The translations under genes were made by a program, and so were the position numbers. Below the pieces are notes generated by a model. The model searched no databases and was not told where the DNA came from. It saw only the letters and a list, made by a program, of their open reading frames with translations. From Ephemerocybe angulata (Eukaryota > Basidiomycota > Agaricomycetes > Agaricales > Psathyrellaceae): a DNA stretch of 64,000 bases. The number at the start of each line of letters is the position of its first letter. Within the stretch, counting starts at the first letter, position 1. Shown piece by piece: positions 1 through 11,839 of this stretch. The DNA lies in NCBI GenBank assembly GCA_013368325.1, contig JAACJK010000114.1, forward strand, positions 186,001 to 250,000. The letters run 5' to 3'.

Positions 1-465
1 GTGAAAACGGCCGGGAGGTACCACGCCACCACCATGCCGTCTTTGTCGATGTATACCGTCGGCCTGTCGACAATTTCAAGGACGCCGCTGTCGTTCACAG
101 AGTAGGGACCTTTAAAACGGTCGCGAAGGTATTCGTTTCGTGTCTTCGAGCCGGAATTCTCTTCAAGTGCCGCGCAAACGTCTTGAAGGGAATAATCAAG
201 GTGAACTTTCGTTTGCGGTCAGTGCGCAAATACGGTGAGCAGCATCTTAAAGGACGACTTTACCTCTGTTTCTCCAAGCCTCATCCACCCGCTTCACCAT
301 TGACTCCAATTCTGCACGAATGCGCAGTGGGATGTTCTCTCCAAAGTCTTCGTTCCTTGGATTCTTTCCGGTTTGCTGATGAAGCGCGCCTAGAGCGTAG
401 GTGCTGTACTCCTCGCAGAGCTCGAGTCCTTGCGGCGACTCCCCGTTGCTGAACCATGCAGGCAT
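1..465 (-). CDS. Partial gene of an Agaricomycete multicopy family, function unknown
   Basis: Two exons are readable on the minus strand, joined across a 58-bp intron (206-263, GTAAAG...AAG) that restores frame. The product starts at an ATG at 465 (MPAWFSNGES...), has an acidic helical stretch (IRAELESMVKRVDEAW), and continues with a segment ending VYIDKDGMVVAWYLP at the window edge. Motifs of the form 'DKxGxxxxWYLPG' are common in multicopy Agaricomycete proteins of unknown role, some found near KDZ transposons. The 3' part lies outside the window, so neither length nor function can be judged. Reading the frame beyond 465 only gives a GTG, so an upstream exon remains possible. It is not evidently part of the KDZ element, whose end is at 1112. 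Confidence 0.5.
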
Positions 466-917
466 TGGAGAGGAGAAAAGCAGAAGAGAGAATTGAAGCA
501 CAAAAAAGGGACTTGAATATCAGCTGTGCTCCGGCTATTGATGGCGCCGAAATTTGCCTTGGTCGATCCCATCGACAAATTTTTGATGGCAGAAACTGTC
601 ACGACTAAGTCTCCAAACCACCGCGCTGCGTACAGAGTCCCACTGTGCGTAGCGTACATCCGGCCGTTGTGTGACACACACATCTATGTATCTTTGACCA
701 TTCAAGCAATCCTTACGTTTCATTTGATTTCATTTAGTATACTGACTATTCATTAATACTGACTAGTGTACCGCACCAGTCATTGGCTCTGACAACTCTC
801 CCACACCCAGTCATTTGTGTTGCCTGGGCCCAACTGGGCCCAGGTTTCCCATCATCAATGCGCCACATGCAGACCCAGTTTCATCATACTAGTTGTCCAT
901 ACCTACTGAATACCCTG
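466..917. other. Intergenic, no gene seen
   Basis: Short ORFs on both strands here look like chance ORFs. At 762-768 there is a CTAGTG followed by a stretch rich in CACACCCAGTC/GGGCCC motifs, which could be the decayed end of a CACTA-like element. I could not pair it with a matching terminus. Confidence 0.4.
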
Positions 918-1111
918 AGGCCCGGCGCACGCCGCAGGCTGATGCTGGAGAGTAATTGAAATTGTACACATTATTGGGCTAATCGTAAGGTATGATATTG
1001 GTACCGTTCTCTGCGCCTGCTCAATGCGAATCCAACGAATATACAAGCATGAGCCCAAGGTATGACATGCACGAGTAATTTGCTATACACTGCTACCATC
1101 GCAACCCCGAT
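918..1111. repeat. 194-bp direct repeat, left copy
   Basis: This segment is repeated in the same orientation at 14640-14833. The two copies have the same length and differ at one base (C at 926, T at 14648). The left copy ends exactly where the KDZ terminal inverted repeat starts. The sequences outside the two copies are unrelated. It lacks LTR ends (TG...CA), has no internal inverted termini and has no visible coding potential. Confidence 0.95.
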
Positions 1112-1192
1112 GGAATAGGCATTTCCATAAAAACCCGTCATTGCAGCCAGGGCTCAATAACGCGAAAGTAATACCTTTTCAATTATTGGAAA
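1112..1192 (+). repeat. KDZ left terminal inverted repeat
   Basis: It pairs with 12145-12224 on the other strand. Positions 1139-1191 (from CATTGCAGCC to TTTTCAATTATT) match the opposite end with two substitutions. The outer 27 bp (GGAATAGGCATTTCC...) match more loosely and need a one-base gap. Confidence 0.9.
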
Positions 1193-1204
1193 CAACTCAG
1201 TGTC

Positions 1205-1530
1205 AGCCATTAACCAATGATTGGAAACGCCTAACCAATGATTGGAAATGGTGTTTCCAATCATTCCGAAACCTCAGCATCAGCAATATGCAATGATTGG
1301 AACCACAGGAACTTCTTATTGCCAATCATTGGCAGGAGGCAGGAAATGACAATAAACAATCATTGGAAACAGAACAAGCAGTCGTTGACAATCATTAGCA
1401 ATACGCAGCAATATATTATAACAATCATTGGAAGTAAAAAGCCAGAACTCGTTGCCAATCATTGCGAAGTTCGGCGTCAAATCGTTGTGAATCATTGAAA
1501 TGTGCAGAAAGACCTTGCCAATCATTGGCC
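1205..1530. repeat. Left subterminal array of near-palindromic CCAATSATTGG motifs
   Basis: About eleven copies of CCAATGATTGG or its reverse form CCAATCATTGG occur in 320 bp (for example near 1213, 1233, 1254, 1289, 1320, 1358, 1421, 1456 and 1518), in both orientations with spacings of about 20-40 bp. Dense short motifs just inside the inverted repeats are typical transposase binding sites in DNA transposons; that role is inferred here. Nothing coding is seen between 1192 and 1820. Confidence 0.85.
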
Positions 1531-1820
1531 AAATAAAGATAATAAGATCTGGATATGAGGTCACGGTAGACTAAGATAAGAGATAACAAAAGTCGGGCAG
1601 ATATAGCGAATAGAATCAATCAGGGAATGCGAGAGAGAAGCGATCAAAAGAGAATGTTGTATGAAGGAGAACCGGATGGAACGGGCGCCGATGTCGACGA
1701 TCGGGTATTGGACGGTGGAAACCGAGAGCGCCGGGAGCTGTGCCTCCCCATAATCAATTCCTCTTCCCCATGCTGGCAATACTACGTCAATACATGCAAG
1801 CAAAATGATCAATCAAGTAC

Positions 1821-4800
1821 TCACCGAGATCGCTTTCGTGGTCGCTCATCATCACCAGGTCGCTCATCATCACCAACCGCGCTCAGAGATCGCTTCGCAC
1901 CAAGCGTCAAGTCAGCGTGGAGGCATCGCATCACCCAGGAGACATCGTCGACGGCTGACCAGAACATAGTGTCATCGTCGGAGAGGCCTTGAAGCCACCA
2001 GGTGAGTGATACTACCACAATCCATAGCCCGGCCGTGCCCCCTTTCCGTAAGGACGACCACTCGGGATTCTCTGGGAGTGCTCGAGCGAGGCCGGAATCG
2101 ACGATACGCCATGACGGCTGGAGGACGCGCCACCAGGCCGCCCATTTGGCACCGTAGATCTGGGAATATATGCTTCTTGTCCTTCTTCGTCTGGATCCAT
2201 TTCTGAAGCTCTTCTGGACGAGATGAGGTGGCCAGTTTCTACAGGCACGATAACAGAAGTTAGTACGAGGCGCAGATCAATTTGAGACAGACTTACCCCC
2301 TGGTCAGGTTCGGATCGTTCAAAGGCCAGATACGCAGTGAGGAGGTCATGCCAGCGCTTATCCGCCGATGCATTGACGACAGCGGTCCAGACAAGTCGAA
2401 GGTCCTCGAAAGGCGCTTCGAGGACCTCCGAAGCACCTGAATAAAGTCATTCAGTATCGCGAAAACCTCAAGACGCATACGATTACTCACCTGAATGAGG
2501 ATCGTGCTGAGGTGTGGTGTCTTTGGGGTCGACGTCCATGCGGTTTGGGTCTGTGGGATCGTCGGTTCCCTTCATGGGAGACGCAGCTTGAGAAACGGGA
2601 CAGTTGGGGTCGGTGGGCACGTCTGTACGCTTCGGAGGCGACGAAGCTTGAGGAACAGGTTGATTGGGGTCGGCGGGCCCGTCGGTACCCTTGGGGGGCG
2701 ACGCAGCTTGAGGAACGGGACAGTTGGGGTCGGTGGGCACGTCTGTACGCTTCGGAGGCGACGAAGCTTGAGGAACAGGTTGATTGGGGTCGGCGGGCCC
2801 GTCGGCACCCTTCTGGGGGGATGTGGTCTCGGCGGATTCAGCACCACCCTCGAGGCGAGTGTCGCTCTTGGAGTTCTCGATGGAGGTGACGGGCCCGCTG
2901 TTCACCGCAGCCTTTTCTTTGTCTCCTTCCACAGTGTCTATAAAGGATCAGTTCAATCGTGCCAAGCAACAGTGAGAAAGAAAACGTACCCGATTCTGGT
3001 GTAACCTCCCCAGCGACCTCGACCGACCGTGCTCCTACATCCTTGCCACCATTGGGGTTGTCAATCTCTTGATCCTTGAGTGTAGAGGCAGAGCTTGAGG
3101 CAGGATTCACCGCGACGCTGAAGATGGACAGAGCGTGAGAAGGAATTTCTTATCAGTCGATTACCAAATCAATCCTTACCTCCCCTCCTTACTCCCATCT
3201 TCCTTGTTGCCACCCAATCGAGCCGATACCCTCCTCTCCGACACCTCCCCCTCTTTAGCTCTGACCTTCTTTGATCCTTTGGGACGTCCCCTACGCGGCA
3301 TCGCTACTCCGAACGCTTCAGACACGTTGGCGATCCCAAGCGCCTCAATCAGCTTCTTGTTCTTCTCGATGTTGGCCGCTTTCTCCTCGAGATAGGTCAT
3401 CTTCCGGGGTACCTCTACCTCTTCCGCTCCCTCTCCCTCAGACTCAGACTCGGACTCGGACCCGGACTCGGACTCGCTGCCGCTACCAATACCACTATCA
3501 GTATCGGATTTGACTTTGTCTTTGTCGGCGTCGGCATCGTTCTTGGGTTCGACGGGGTTGCCCGTACCCGGTTCGTGTTTCTTCATGTCAGCGGCGGGCT
3601 TGGGCTTCGGTTGAGCGCTGATACTCTTGCCCTCAGGCATCATCTTGACAACATTTTCCTTCTTTTCGTCCCCTTGGATCGCCCACGCCTGGCGTTCGAA
3701 TTCGTCTAATTGGCTCGCAGGTTAGTGAACAATCGTCAAGGGAAGGAATCGATACTCACCCCCAAACTGGTCCTCCAGGAAGTCGGCGAACCACCGCTGG
3801 AGAGTCTCGTACCGTTCTTTACCCAGCCATGTGTCGAAAGGAACAGTATCTTTATCGTCCCGAATCTCGTCATTCACGGACCTGTGCATTGGTGAGCACA
3901 TCGCATGGCTTCAACGTAGCATCCGAAACTTACACGATGATCTTAATATCGCCATTCAGGCCGGGGTGCGGTCCACCAGCGATGAAAATCGATGCGAAGC
4001 CCGTCTGCGCCCTCACGCCTTCGACAGCACACTGCATCGACTTCGGGAGTTTGTTTATGGCCCTGCAAGAGGACGATCGTAAGTGTGTGTGTTTGATTCG
4101 TCCAAAGTGCCAACTCACGCAAGGTATCGTCGATTTCTCTCCGCAGGAGTTTCGTTGGGGTCGTCGAATGGGCTGTGAGTTTTGCGATAGTCGTCGACAC
4201 CAGCCAGGACATCCTTCGGCAGCTCATCGAGCTTCTTCGTGACCGCCTCCGTCAGAAACGTGATCCACGTCACCCGTTTGTCTGGTGGGGTAGTGTTGCA
4301 GTACGTCTCCCATTTCTTCTGTACAGTGGGCTTGAGCTTATCGCGCTCCATGGACCAGTAGGCTTGCCACATCTGCGGAATCCGTTGCGGGCCGAGCTTG
4401 AGGACGGTGCGGGCTGGGTCACGACTGGCAAGGACAGCGGCGGATACTGACATGTCCGTCGTAGGAGGAGCTCCTTTCTTTGACATCCCGACGACGGGGA
4501 TCTTCGAACCTGGGCGAGTGTGGTTGGTAAACCAAACGGAGAGACGCTGAAAAGGAGGAAGGGTGAGCAGCTCTACTTGACGGAGGGAAGATTTGCTTCA
4601 CACCTCTTGTAATGCGCTACGCATCTCCTTATGAATTATTTCAGTGGCTTCCTCATCCGAAATGAGGGGAATTGAATTCGTGGCTTCGTCGTGGACCTTG
4701 GGGTCGGTTCCGGGTGCCTCGGGCTTGGCCGCCGCTTTCGCCTTCGACTTCGACTTCTTCAGTAGCGACGCTTGCCCATTGAGCCTTTGGACTCGAAGCT

Positions 4801-4993
4801 TGACGTCCATCAGGGCCTCGTCGGTGGGGGTAGGGTATGTCCTTTTCTTCTCCAAATTGTCCAGAAGGGTGTTGAAGAAGTTGGCGCGACGGGCCCGCTT
4901 GCCGGACTTGAGCTTCTTGATGTCGAGATACTCAGGGATGAGGCCGGCGAGCTCGTCGAAGAGCTCGTCGTCAGTCCAACGTCCTCGAGGCAT
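1821..4993 (-). CDS. KDZ-element companion protein with AT-hook and acidic/serine-rich linker
   Basis: The multi-exon minus-strand gene starts MPRGRWTDDELFDELAG (ATG at 4993) and ends ERPRKRSR-stop at 1821. In order, the product has: an N-terminal helical region; a middle domain (KLGPQRIPQMWQAYWSMERDKL, about 4115-4450); a region with FASIFIAGGPHPGLNGD (about 3930-4118); an acidic Ser-Glu-Asp repeat at about 3430-3500; an AT-hook RRGRPKGSKK at about 3270-3300; a 40-residue Pro-rich tandem repeat (2575-2815); and a C-terminal tryptophan-rich domain (AKWAAWWRVLQPSWRIVD, about 2000-2244). Short introns with good borders separate the exons. The AT-hook suggests binding to AT-rich DNA minor groove. 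Similar proteins are common in Agaricomycete genomes without known function. Lying inside the inverted repeats, it is probably an accessory protein of the KDZ transposon. Exon joins at the 3' end are less certain than at the 5' end. Confidence 0.7.
2575..2815 (-). repeat. Coding minisatellite, 120-bp unit, two near-perfect copies
   Basis: A 120-bp unit (about 2582-2701 and 2702-2821), itself made of two diverged 60-bp halves, is tandemly repeated within the AT-hook gene. It encodes alternating blocks such as KRTDVPTDPNCPVPQAASPP and KGTDGPADPNQPVPQASSPP. The period is a multiple of three, so copy-number change keeps the frame. Confidence 0.9.
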
Positions 4994-5235
4994 GGGGAAA
5001 TATTCGGGAGGTTGGATTGTGTCGAAGAGGATGCTACGTGTCTTGTGAAGGGTGATTCAGGGTACTGCTACGTGTATGTGCTATGTGCTCAGGGTCGTCA
5101 GTGTTTGTTATGTTTTTCTTTATTTTGTTCGGTTTACGGGGCTATCGCTTCAGCCTACCGATTTGTGTGACATCGGGAACGTGATTCTGTTTGTCCCCAA
5201 ACATCGGTAAACGCAGCTCTTTCTTTCTTACCGCC

Positions 5236-6071
5236 ATGTCGTCCCAGAACACTCCCCGTCGTCCTCGCGCAGGTGGGAACACCACCCCATCTGTCTTCAT
5301 CCGCGGAGGTATGCGTCTCGCACTCTTCGCGCCTTCTGGTGCTTAACTCACGCTCTCTGGACATCGTAGCAGATACTAGGACCCACAATGATTACGGGGG
5401 TGAGTCAATGACTTATTGTGCACATTGACACGCTACTGACCTTGCAACTAGGAGCTTCGCCTGCGCGGCCTTCTCGCAGCGCCGCAGCTGAAGTCACCAT
5501 GGAATCGCTCCAGCGTGAAATAAGGCGCTTGAGGGAGCGGGTCGATCAGCTGCAAGAGGGTCAGCGCTCCATCGCTGATACCAATACCGCCATTTTCGTC
5601 ATGGTCGGCATGCTGCGGGAGGATCTACAGGCTGTTCTCGACCGCGTCATGCTCGATAGAAGCTCCTCGCCTCTCCCTGCTGATGATGACGACGAGAGCG
5701 TCATCCAGGAGAACAACATCCCGCCGGTCTTCATCCCGCCTACTTTCAATCCGAATGCTCGCAAGTTCTATGTCGTGACGAAGGGTAGGGCGCCTGGGAT
5801 CTATACGAGCTTGTACGTGCCTATCCTTACATGTGGCACAAACTTTTATTGACTGGGTTTGACTCTTAGGGCCTGGGCCAACCATCTTACCGAAAACATC
5901 AGATATGAGGACAGGCACTTTAACGGTGTCGATACGATTGCAGAGGCTTGGGAGCTCTGGGATACCCAGCTTGCTGTGGGTGCCGTCACGATCACTGGCC
6001 GCACTCCGGGAGATCTCGAGAGATTCGGCCCTGCTACATACCAGCTGCCTCCCCGTAATCATCGTGCTTAA
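5236..6071 (+). CDS. Coiled-coil protein with RNase H1 N-terminal (viroplasmin-like) domain, KDZ companion
   Basis: There are four exons: 5236-5308, 5370-5399, 5452-5812 and 5870-6071. All introns are GT-AG and frame-preserving, giving about 220 aa. After a Pro/Arg-rich N-terminus comes a coiled coil (SLQREIRRLRERVDQLQEG), an acidic linker and a domain beginning KFYVVTKGRAPGIYTS, followed by an AW/DTIAEAWELW helix. The FYxVxKGRxPGIYxSW pattern is that of the RNase H1 hybrid-binding domain (caulimovirus VI/viroplasmin fold), which binds RNA-DNA hybrids. No RNase H catalytic domain follows. The gene lies between the AT-hook gene and the transposase, inside the inverted repeats. A role in handling hybrids or R-loops during transposition is inference only. 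Confidence 0.75.
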
Positions 6072-6345
6072 GAGTCTATTGTTGTAGTGCTTTAGTTGTT
6101 TATGTGCATGTGTTTTCTGTCCACGTTGTGAGAGCTGTGACGCACGATGACTTTGGGTGGGTCTAAGGTGCTCAATGTGATTGCTGCGGTGCACACAAGT
6201 GACAATAGTTCTTGATAAGATCTTAGAAGGCACAAAACCTCGCTCCTTCAGCATTGATCCCAGCGTTCCCCACTCCCATCTACCAGTCTGTGTGTTCAGC
6301 CTAATTGAAGTTGTATTTCCTGATGACAAGACAGAGATTCATATC

Positions 6346-9300
6346 ATGCCGACCAAATGTCGTTCAGATAGCAACGGAGAGTCGACTGCAGGGCGCCGGG
6401 TCCGTACCGAGTTCCACGTTCCCTCGAATCGACCATCGCTTGCCCATGTCGAGACTGTCAGATCGAGTAAGGGACGAAAGAAAAAGTCAATAAATACGAA
6501 AATCGCACCGTCTGCCCGAAACCCGCCGGAACCGATTGGTGTCGGCTCCTCGTCTGCGCCAGGAGAGCGCGCTGAGGATTGGATCGATGAGCCTGCGACA
6601 GTGTCTAACAGTGAGCCAGTTGGGGTGGCTGATGTCACCGGAGGGCCGGAAGGTGCAGCAGAGGGTGACGGGGGTAAAAGCGAGGAGAAGGATAAGAAAG
6701 AGCAAAAGGCGAAGAGGGCATCGAGGAAGGACGCAGTGCGTTTAACTACTAAAAGCGCCCATTAGTTATCACTTACCTGATTGACGCCTAGGACAAACTT
6801 AAAGACTGGCTCCCCCATCGTGACTCATTCCTTCAAGAGCTTCTTCGCCACGAGGGTACTCTTCAAGATGGCGAAGAACGGACATGCTATGGCTGTAAGG
6901 AGGTGATACAACCATCGCAGGGTGCCTATCGATGTCTTGATTGCATCGACGGCCTCGTAATTCACTGTACCGACTGCGCAAAATATCTTCACTCTAATCT
7001 TCCTTTCCATAGACTTCTGGTAAGTCAAAGGGCAGTCAATATGTGTACATTACCGGCTAATGCGCTTCACTCTTGTATTATAGAAATGGACCGGGACTTA
7101 CTTTGCCAAATGTCAATCTCGAGACCTTGGTTTAACATTCCAGTTGGGCCATGACGGGAAAACGGAGTGTTTAAAGCCTTCTCCAGCTGCGACGCTCCTC
7201 GTACTACACATATCAGGCATATTTCACCTCTCTGTTCGATGGTGCTGCTGCACTGGATGTCCCGATCGGGCCACGCAGCTGCTCCGGTCAAAATTGTTTC
7301 CTTCAACGCTTGAACGAACCAAATCCGCTTTTACTTTCGACGTGCTCGAGCTCTTTCAGGAGCTCAACTTACAGGGGAAAACCCCCATATACGATTTTTA
7401 TCACACTATCCTTCGTCAATCAGACTTTCTACAGCTCAAGAAAAAGCCGGTGCGTATCATTGTTCTCAACTTCACCCAGGTTTACGGTACGAGGACCGGC
7501 GCTTAACCTCGACCGATCTCTAGTCACAACTCAACAACTTCAATCGAGCCATCCGAGCATGGAGACATCTTCAGTCTCTTAAAAGGCACGCCCGTGCACA
7601 CGACCCCAATGGGATTCAAAATACGAAGCCGGGAGAGCTTCTGACTGAGTGCCCCGCTTGTCCTCACCCCGATAAGAACTTGCCGGCGGACTGGAAGTTG
7701 GCAACAGCACTCGCGTTCGTACATGCTACCGTTTACTCTTTTATTGAGAGGTGCTAACAGCCTCTCTTCACGCCGTTTCTAGATATCTGTACATATTATT
7801 TCTGGCTGTAGATGCGAATTTCAAGCTCAAGGGGAAGGACCGAGGTCTCGATGATGTAAAGCTTAGTCCTGGGTGGGGTGCTTTTGTCGAGGAGACGGGG
7901 TATCAGGATCATTTGCGGTCTTTTGTTCAACAGAAGGAGGTGAGTATTATCACTTGAATTCTACAGCAATTGGCTCAGCCTTATCGATAGATCAATACCT
8001 GCGATTCTGAACACGATGCGGTCGTCCGGGCGGCTGTTCGATGCACCCCAGGGTACGCGGTTACAGGCGCCGGGCTGGTAATATGCTCCCGGCATTGTTT
8101 GATAAGGCCTAACGGGGCCGGGGATCTCCAAAAGGGAGAGCGGTACGTCGACCCACCTTCAAAACATTGTGAATAGATATGCTCACAGTAAGCTAGCTAT
8201 TGCAACATGGACTACATCATCTTCTCTGCGTTTGTCGGCATAGGGTTACTCCGCCTTGTGCTCACGTACGATATCGCGTGCCAATGGGCTCGTAATTACC
8301 GTACGCGCCTCCAGCAACTTCCCAAGGCTCTTCAACCCGCCAAGTCTGTCGAGATCCGGGTGGCGATCCCCTCTTGGCACATAAATGGGCATGGGAAGAA
8401 GTGCCAGGAGACCTTACACGTTGGATATCTCAACGGGGTTGGGCGCTTATGTGGGGACGAGGTGGAGCAAACCTGGTGGTCCACGAATAGCCTGGGAACG
8501 AGTGTCAGAGAGATGGCGCCAAGTGCGCGGCATGAGACGCTCGATGATCAGTGGAATGCGTTCAATGTCAGGAAAATTGTAGGATTCCGTGAGTGTGCAC
8601 TGATTGTCAGCAGAGTCAGCACTATTTAACACTGATCTTATCTTAGGAGCACGCTTTGCAAAGAATATCAAGAAAGCAGTGCATACAAAGGGCATCATGG
8701 CCAAGAATTTCAAGGACTTTACCGACACGTTCCCGAAGGAGGTTGTTGCCCGGTGGGAGAAAATGGTGACTGACTGGGATGAAGACAAGTCAAAGCCATG
8801 CCCGTACGAGGAAAGAGACGATAGTATGTATCTAAAATTGTACCTCTGCTAATGCGTTCTAACAGTCCTGATTATAGCCATCTCATTACAAGATGTACGG
8901 TCAAAGCTTGAGGAGGAAGAGAAAAAATTACTCGCATCAGGTGTTATCTCCGAGCACCCGACTTCGATGCTCACCTGCGTCATGATGGGATTGGATTTGG
9001 AAGAAAGGCAGTGCGTACCTGGACTCATCAATTTCCCTGACATCGTCTGAGGGGATATCACAACCAACAGACGTGTTTTGAAGGCCGAGATCGACCAGCT
9101 ACCAAAGAAGGTCACCGCCAAGCAGAAGGGTGATATCACGCAGAAGCAGAACACTTTACTGCGCCAAATCCTTCTCTGGCGGAAGGCTCAGCTTGCGTAC
9201 ATGCCCGTAGTCTCCAACTACCTCGACAACGAGGACGACGAAGACGCCGAAATCAACGCCGAGACTGTCGCACTCCTCCTTCCGTCGTCACTCTTACCGA

Positions 9301-10214
9301 AGGACCGACGCGCCGTAAACCGAATTACGAACATGGAGGCCACGTTACGGGAGGCACAAGCCAACGATGCTATCGGTGAGATCTGCCGAGTCCGCCGCAT
9401 CCTTACGAACGTCACAACATTCAAGCGCTATAATCTTGCGGGCGAAGGCAACAAGGCGAATACACGGATACGCTCACTCTACGACCGACTTCAGAAAAAG
9501 ATCGAGAGGGCTGCAGACCGGTATCGTGCCGCGCGAAAGGCACTTCTTGAACTCGACCCGAATGGGTCGTGGAAAGCGGATCTTTTGGAGTTGGAGCCGA
9601 AGCACATTGGTGGGCCTGGGAAGGAGACGAGGGATGATGAAGGCAATCTCATCAGTCATGGGAACTATGTGTTCTCATGGATATGGGTTGCGAAGGGTGC
9701 CAGGACCACTCGCAGTGATGACGTCGAGACCCAGATTGACGAGAATTTGCGCGTGGAGTGGGCCAAGTCTCGGGCAAGATCATTGAGGTGGGATGAGGAG
9801 GTGAACCTCTTGCAGGAGGAGATGCGTCGTGTAGTGGTGTACCTGTTCTGGAAAGCAGAGTGGTGGGAAGCGAGGCGGCATGAGAACAAGGTGGCGCCGC
9901 GCGACGTCCAGCTCGGGTTGGAGGCGTATGGGGCAAAGCAGGCGTGGTATTGCCGGGAGCTGGCGCGGAGCTCGTTGCAGCATTGGGTTCCGATATTGAA
10001 GTTGCTAAAATTAAGCACAGGATGGGCTGACAGGTGGTGGGCGGATATTGCGCCCACAATGCCTCAGGGTCCAAAGCTTACCCGCCCCAAGGAGCCTTCG
10101 GACCACGCTGTGGATCTCAGCGGCGAGAGCGAGCCTGAATCGAGTGAAGACGAGCAGCAAGCCAAGGGAGGTCTCAAGGATGTTGGAGGGCTAAGTGACT
10201 TGGATATAGAATAA
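6346..10214 (+). CDS. KDZ transposase with N-terminal CxC2-like cysteine cluster
   Basis: The start is ATG 6346 (MPTKCRSDSNGES), followed by a basic, low-complexity N-terminus and about ten short introns (for example GTGCGT...CCTAG before DKLKDWLP). A cysteine cluster follows (CYGC, CLDC, HCTDC, then KWTGTYF and QLGHDG), the CxC2 pattern that precedes KDZ transposases. Next is a conserved segment (TFDVLELFQELNLQGKTPIY) and the KDZ core: LAVDANFKLK, CNMDYIIFSAF, LTYDIACQW, IPSWHINGHGKKCQ, GDEVEQTWWSTNSLG. The aspartates in LAVDANF and TYDIACQ and the Glu in DEVEQTWW are candidate metal ligands of an RNase H-like fold. The last exon (9078-10214) is helical and ends in an acidic tail. No stop or frameshift was found after splicing, so it may be functional. 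It acts in the nucleus on the element's own ends. Confidence 0.9.
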
Positions 10215-10870
10215 GTTCATACACATTATCATACGTCGCTTGTTCAACAGTATATACGCGCCGGATGAAGAGAATGATGGTGCGAAGAACAAGAAACACC
10301 GTCGTCCGAACATGTGAAAGCGATTGCAACACGCAGAAACCTAGTTTGCGTTAGATAGGGTGGGTACGGTACGTTGAACAGGTTGGACTTACCAGTGGGA
10401 AAGGGTGTCAGCGCTGGCGAAAACCCGTGGCACAATCCGGATTGCGGGGTGCAGCTGAGGAAAGGCATAGATAAGCATTTAACCGAAGGGTAAAACACAA
10501 GACACTCACAGGTCGAAGCGAGGTCGGAGCAGCCGAGGAGAGCGACGGAGGGGGTGGACGTGAACGGGAAGGAGGTCATTCGGCGGGTGGCAAGGAGAGC
10601 GGTTCCCGAGAAACACTCGACCTGAAAAACAAAAAAAAAGTGGGTCAGCATCAAGAGGTAAACCGTAAAACGCTTGCTGACAAGCCGTCAGGTTGAACCT
10701 ATGCCAGAGCAGCTGAGGGAGAGAGCAATGCGGAATGGATGTGACGAGGGAAGGAGATTCGGCGAGGGATGAGGAGAATGGGTCGGAATGGATGGGCGCA
10801 TAGGAGCTCGTCCCTCGCCGGTACAGGCTGGAGATCCAGGACGAGCCTGGTTTCCAGCCTCAATTTCCAG
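10215..10870. other. Noncoding interior of KDZ element
   Basis: Downstream of the transposase stop I see only short chance ORFs and no motif I recognise. Presumably it includes the transposase 3' end. Confidence 0.4.
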
Positions 10871-10874
10871 CGGT

Positions 10875-11755
10875 CGGGATGTGGTGGTGAGGGGAAGGCA
10901 CGATGCCCCGTTTCTGCCAGACTGGCAGACCATCAGCGTCACGCGTCGGAAACGTGACTCGGCATTTTCGGAGATCCTGCTCCGCCGCACCCGGGGCCAA
11001 ACCCGCCGGCGGCGCACTGGTACCCTCCATCATGCCAGCTGTCCCTTCCGTGCAATGGTACAGGCTTAAAGATAAAGATAAGGCGTGTTGAGCTTCATTT
11101 GGGCAGCGGGTATGTGGTGGGGAGGGAGGGCACGATGGCCCATTTCTGGTGGCCATTAGCATCACGTGTCGCGACGCGTTGGGCACATGTCTCGGCATTT
11201 CCGAGATGCTCGGCCCCGGCGCGTACCCGTGCCAAAAACCCTGCGGGCTCCTCTCCATCGTGCCCATCTGTCCCTTCTGTGTATAGTACAGGCTTACAAT
11301 CGAAGAAAGGCATGTGTAGCTTTATTTTGGGCAGTGGGTATGTGGTGGGGAGGGAGGGCACGATGGCCCATTTCTGCTGGCCATCAGCATCACGTGTCGC
11401 GACGCGTTGGGCACATGCCTCGGCAATTTCCGAGATGCTCGGCCCCAGTGCGTACCCAACGCGCACCCGTGCCAAAAGCCCTGCGGGCTCCTCTCCATCA
11501 TGCCCATCTGTCCCTTCTGTGTATAGTACAGGCAAGAAAGGCGTGTGTAGCTTTATTTTGGGCAGTGGGTATGTGGTGGGGGAGGGAGGGCACGATGGCC
11601 CATTTCTGCTGGCCATTAGCATCACGTGTCGCAACGCGTTGGGCATATGCCTCGGCAATTTCCGAGATGCTCGGCCCCGGCGCGTACCCAACGCGTACCC
11701 GTGCCAAAAGCCCTGTGGGCTCCTCACCATTGTGCCCTTCTGTCCCCAGTGCATA
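10875..11755. repeat. Tandem repeat, about 230-bp unit, one diverged plus three close copies
   Basis: Units start at GGCAG(C/T)GGGTATGTGGTGGG: 11102-11329 (228 bp), 11330-11560 (231 bp) and 11561 to about 11755 (truncated). A clearly related but diverged unit occupies about 10875-11101. Each unit carries GGCACGATGGCCCA, CATCACGTGTCGCGACGCG and CCCGTGCCAAAA in the same order. Long ORFs on both strands here (up to 247 codons) simply follow the repeat period and are not convincing genes. Confidence 0.9.
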
Positions 11756-11839
11756 TTATTACAAGTATTGGAGGAGGTATTGGAGAGTAAGAATGTGGAT
11801 AAGGGTAAGGTGGTAGGAACCCACTGTGGCCATCACTGC

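Noticed and set aside
918..1111. 194-bp repeat as an LTR or Helitron end
   Set aside because: No TG...CA termini, no TC...CTRR ends or 3' hairpin, no retroelement genes between the copies.
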